Part shown: positions 6,800 to 8,336 of the stretch, piece by piece
How positions within the stretch are numbered: position 1 is the stretch's first letter
How the letters are laid out: every line of letters starts with the position of its first letter
Assembly: GCA_030668065.1 (NCBI GenBank)
Contig: DAOUUS010000057.1
Coordinates: 1-8,336, forward strand
Origin: Candidatus Methanophagales archaeon
GTDB lineage: Archaea; Halobacteriota; Syntropharchaeia; Alkanophagales; Methanospirareceae
Direction: 5' to 3'
Length of the DNA: 8,336 nucleotides
Program-made: the position numbers and the translations under genes
Notes under the pieces: model-generated
Databases searched by the model: none
Told to the model about the DNA's origin: nothing
The model's input: the letters and a program-made list of their open reading frames with translations, nothing else

Positions 6800-7384
6800 C
6801 TATAGATCCAACAATTTAACGAACTCATCTGCTGCAGTTTTCAGTTCGCCATCGTGATTCCCTATTATCTTCACGGCAGCACCGGTAAGGCAGGAATAAG
6901 CCATTGACATTGCACGGTTCATGAACTGATGCTCTTCTATACCGCTTTTAGCTTCTGCGTCTCTTTTCCGGGTCTTGTCCTTTTGCCTTCGGTCGAATAT
7001 CTCTTCCGGTGTCGCTTCGATTAAAACTAACAGGTCGGGATTCAATTTCCGCAACACGTATTCGGGTAAGCCCGGGAAATAGCCTCGTGGTGTCTTTATC
7101 GTACAATGCGTGTCAATGATGAGGTCCATGCTTTCTCGCCACTCCGCGATTTTGTCACAGGCGTGCATCTGAATCTCACGCTGCTTTTCGACTGATAACT
7201 TCCTCATCTCATCTCTATTCTTTACCTGCCCTTTTTCTATTGCGGTTTCAAACATGACATCTCCGTAGTTCTTAGGCTTGAATTCTGATTCAACCGCGCC
7301 GCTTTCATTCCGCAACTTCAGTGCTTCGTTTATCACCGTTGACGAACCCGTTCCCGGCATTCCCGTTACAATAATCAAAGTCAT
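6800..7384 (-). CDS. adkA: Archaeal-type adenylate kinase
   Basis: A 194-residue cytoplasmic kinase that interconverts ATP + AMP and 2 ADP. It matches the archaeal AdkA family over its full length: P-loop TGMPGTGSST at 7-16 (Ser where most P-loops have Lys, as is usual in this family), YGDVMFETA at 40-48, RDEMRKLS at 57-64, DTHCTIKTPRGYFPGLP at 91-107, NPDLLVLIEATPEEI at 115-129, GIEEHQFMNRAMSMAY at 148-163, and TGAAVKII at 167-174. The family is about 190 residues, so it is intact. The start ATG 7384 has GGAGG at 7404-7400, fifteen bases upstream, with an A-run between them. The IS66-family end lies only 57 bp upstream of the start codon, so the insertion may have replaced part of its promoter. 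No link to the pupylation-like genes is evident. Confidence 0.95.
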   Translation of the reverse strand: MTLIIVTGMPGTGSSTVINEALKLRNESGAVESEFKPKNYGDVMFETAIEKGQVKNRDEMRKLSVEKQREIQMHACDKIAEWRESMDLIIDTHCTIKTPRGYFPGLPEYVLRKLNPDLLVLIEATPEEIFDRRQKDKTRKRDAEAKSGIEEHQFMNRAMSMAYSCLTGAAVKIIGNHDGELKTAADEFVKLLDL

Positions 7385-7441
7385 TTTTTTTTATACTTTC
7401 CTCCTTTCTCTTTCGATAGCTAGCGTATTGCAATAATAATG

Positions 7442-7461
7442 GTAACTACTCACCCCTATGT
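7442..7461 (+). repeat. Probable terminal end of the IS66-family element
   Basis: IS66 elements characteristically end in GTAA. GTAACTACTCACCCC begins at 7442, reading inward, 20 bp beyond the transposase stop. The adjacent 8 bases outside (7434-7441, TAATAATG) would be the target duplication, since IS66 usually duplicates 8 bp. The partner end lies beyond the window, so neither the inverted repeat nor the duplication can be confirmed. Confidence 0.5.
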
Positions 7462-7464
7462 CAA

Positions 7465-8336
7465 TCACATAGAACCGACGGAAGGAATAAATGGAGTCCC
7501 TAGAAACGCATCGGGAATAGCATTGAGGACACGACACCCGTTCTTCCGCGCGGTAGAGATATACCCACGAATACTACAGAACACATCCGCCCCTTCAGCA
7601 GTGCGGAAGGTGCCTGACACCTTCTGTTTCACTTTCATCATACGAATATCGCGCTCGGCCTGATTGTTGTCAAAAGGCACACGAAAATCATACATAAATG
7701 CCAACACTTCATGTTTGTGCCCCTTTAAGCGGTCAAGTAGATTTTTTGGCGGAGATTGTTTGACTCTGCCCCGTTTTCCTGGTTCTTTCTGCGGTGGCGG
7801 ATTCATTTCAAGTCAGTATTCAATAATCTCGTCATATCGTGCTTCATATAGCTCTATCTTTTCATGATCGAGGTGATCACTGTACTCACTGACCAAATCC
7901 ACTTCTTCCTTGATGTCTATCAAGCAGCGACTCAATTTTTCTGCCCACTCCTGCCCGTATTGCTCGTAGACGAATATGGAGTCACGCAAGTGGTGGGCAT
8001 TGCAGAGACTGTGCTTTAGATGGTCGTATCCAAAGTAGGGACTCCAGTGATCATGCACCGCTCTCCCACAAAACTCTGGTAAAATCCCCATCGCGTCCAT
8101 TGCCTCCCTGCCACGTTTCTGATGCACAGTATAATACGTCAGATAAGGTGTACTAGCAACATGCAGCCAGTGCAATTTGTTTTCCACAGGCAAACCCCGT
8201 TTCATCGAAGTTGACTACATCAGCGTTTATCAACTGTTCCTTAATCGCCTCGTTAGCGGGTTTTACGCACTCTGCGCAGGTTATGTTCGCCTGAAGTGTA
8301 ATCGCCTCAGAGGGGCGATGACCGACAACATCCTCG
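7465..8336 (-). pseudogene. IS66-family transposase, broken by a frameshift and a nonsense codon (partial)
   Basis: This is the catalytic part of an IS66 TnpC-type DDE transposase; its beginning is outside the window. All three acidic residues can be read. The first is in VVNFDETG, in the frame open from the window end. The second is in HDHWSPYF. The Glu is in NNQAERDIRMMKVKQKVSG, with the usual tail FRTAEGADVFCSIRGYISTARKNG. Two lesions break it. At the CCCC run 8195-8198, dropping one base restores DETG-LPVENKLHWLHVAST, so there is a one-base insertion. At 7813-7815 an in-frame TGA stands where relatives usually have Gly before the N-PPP linker; the frame continues unbroken on both sides (DEIIEY then LEMNPPP). 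The product is presumably inactive unless these are assembly errors. The final stop is at 7465. It sits upstream of adkA, on the same strand. Confidence 0.9.

Noticed and set aside
7813..7815. TGA recoding (selenocysteine or read-through) in the transposase
   Set aside because: The position is normally Gly, one base away from TGA, no Sec insertion structure is seen, and a second lesion (frameshift near 8196) already breaks the gene.
1..8336. CRISPR arrays, tRNA or rRNA genes
   Set aside because: No regularly spaced repeats, cloverleaf-like arms or conserved rRNA segments were recognised by eye on either strand.

Overview
The window looks archaeal, probably from a euryarchaeote. The flanking housekeeping genes show this: an archaeal-type adenylate kinase (AdkA family, P-loop without the usual lysine) and a PhoU protein fused to an N-terminal AbrB/SpoVT-like DNA-binding domain. 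Promoters are AT-rich with TATA-like boxes. A lineage near Methanomicrobia or ANME/alkane-oxidising archaea is only an impression. No rRNA, tRNA or CRISPR is visible.

The centre (229-5608, minus strand) is a four-gene same-strand cluster that reads as a complete Pup-proteasome (pupylation) module. In transcription order: (1) an AAA+ ring ATPase built like bacterial Mpa/ARC, with an N-terminal coiled coil, an OB-like region and an AAA domain (5608-3980); (2) a PafA-like carboxylate-amine ligase with a C-terminal extension (3953-2184); (3) a Dop-like paralogue (2153-582); (4) a 91-residue, highly charged, lysine-rich small protein ending in Ser-Gly-Glu, with the composition and C-terminus expected of Pup (504-229). 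Gaps are 26, 30 and 77 nt. Pupylation is known from Actinobacteria and scattered other bacteria. To my knowledge a full set in an archaeon is not an established system, and this is the main discovery in the window. No 20S proteasome subunit genes lie here; the host's own archaeal 20S would be the presumed partner. Likely logic: PafA-like joins the C-terminal Glu of the Pup-like protein to lysines on target proteins, Dop-like removes it, and the ATPase binds the tag through its coiled coil and unfolds targets into a protease. Departures from the bacterial enzymes are recorded below: Cys in place of the catalytic Asp in PafA-like, an altered His-Glu-Asn motif and short loop in Dop-like, and an ATPase C-terminus ending Met-His-Tyr.

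Layout: 2-202 (+) is the C-terminus of a membrane protein, converging on the pup-like gene. 229-5608 (-) is the pupylation-like cluster. 5609-5727 is a divergent, very AT-rich promoter region with a 12-bp palindrome. 5728-6762 (+) is the AbrB-PhoU gene. 6800-7384 (-) is adenylate kinase. 7442 to the window end holds one end of a decayed IS66-family insertion sequence, whose transposase (reading on the minus strand) is broken by one frameshift and one nonsense codon.
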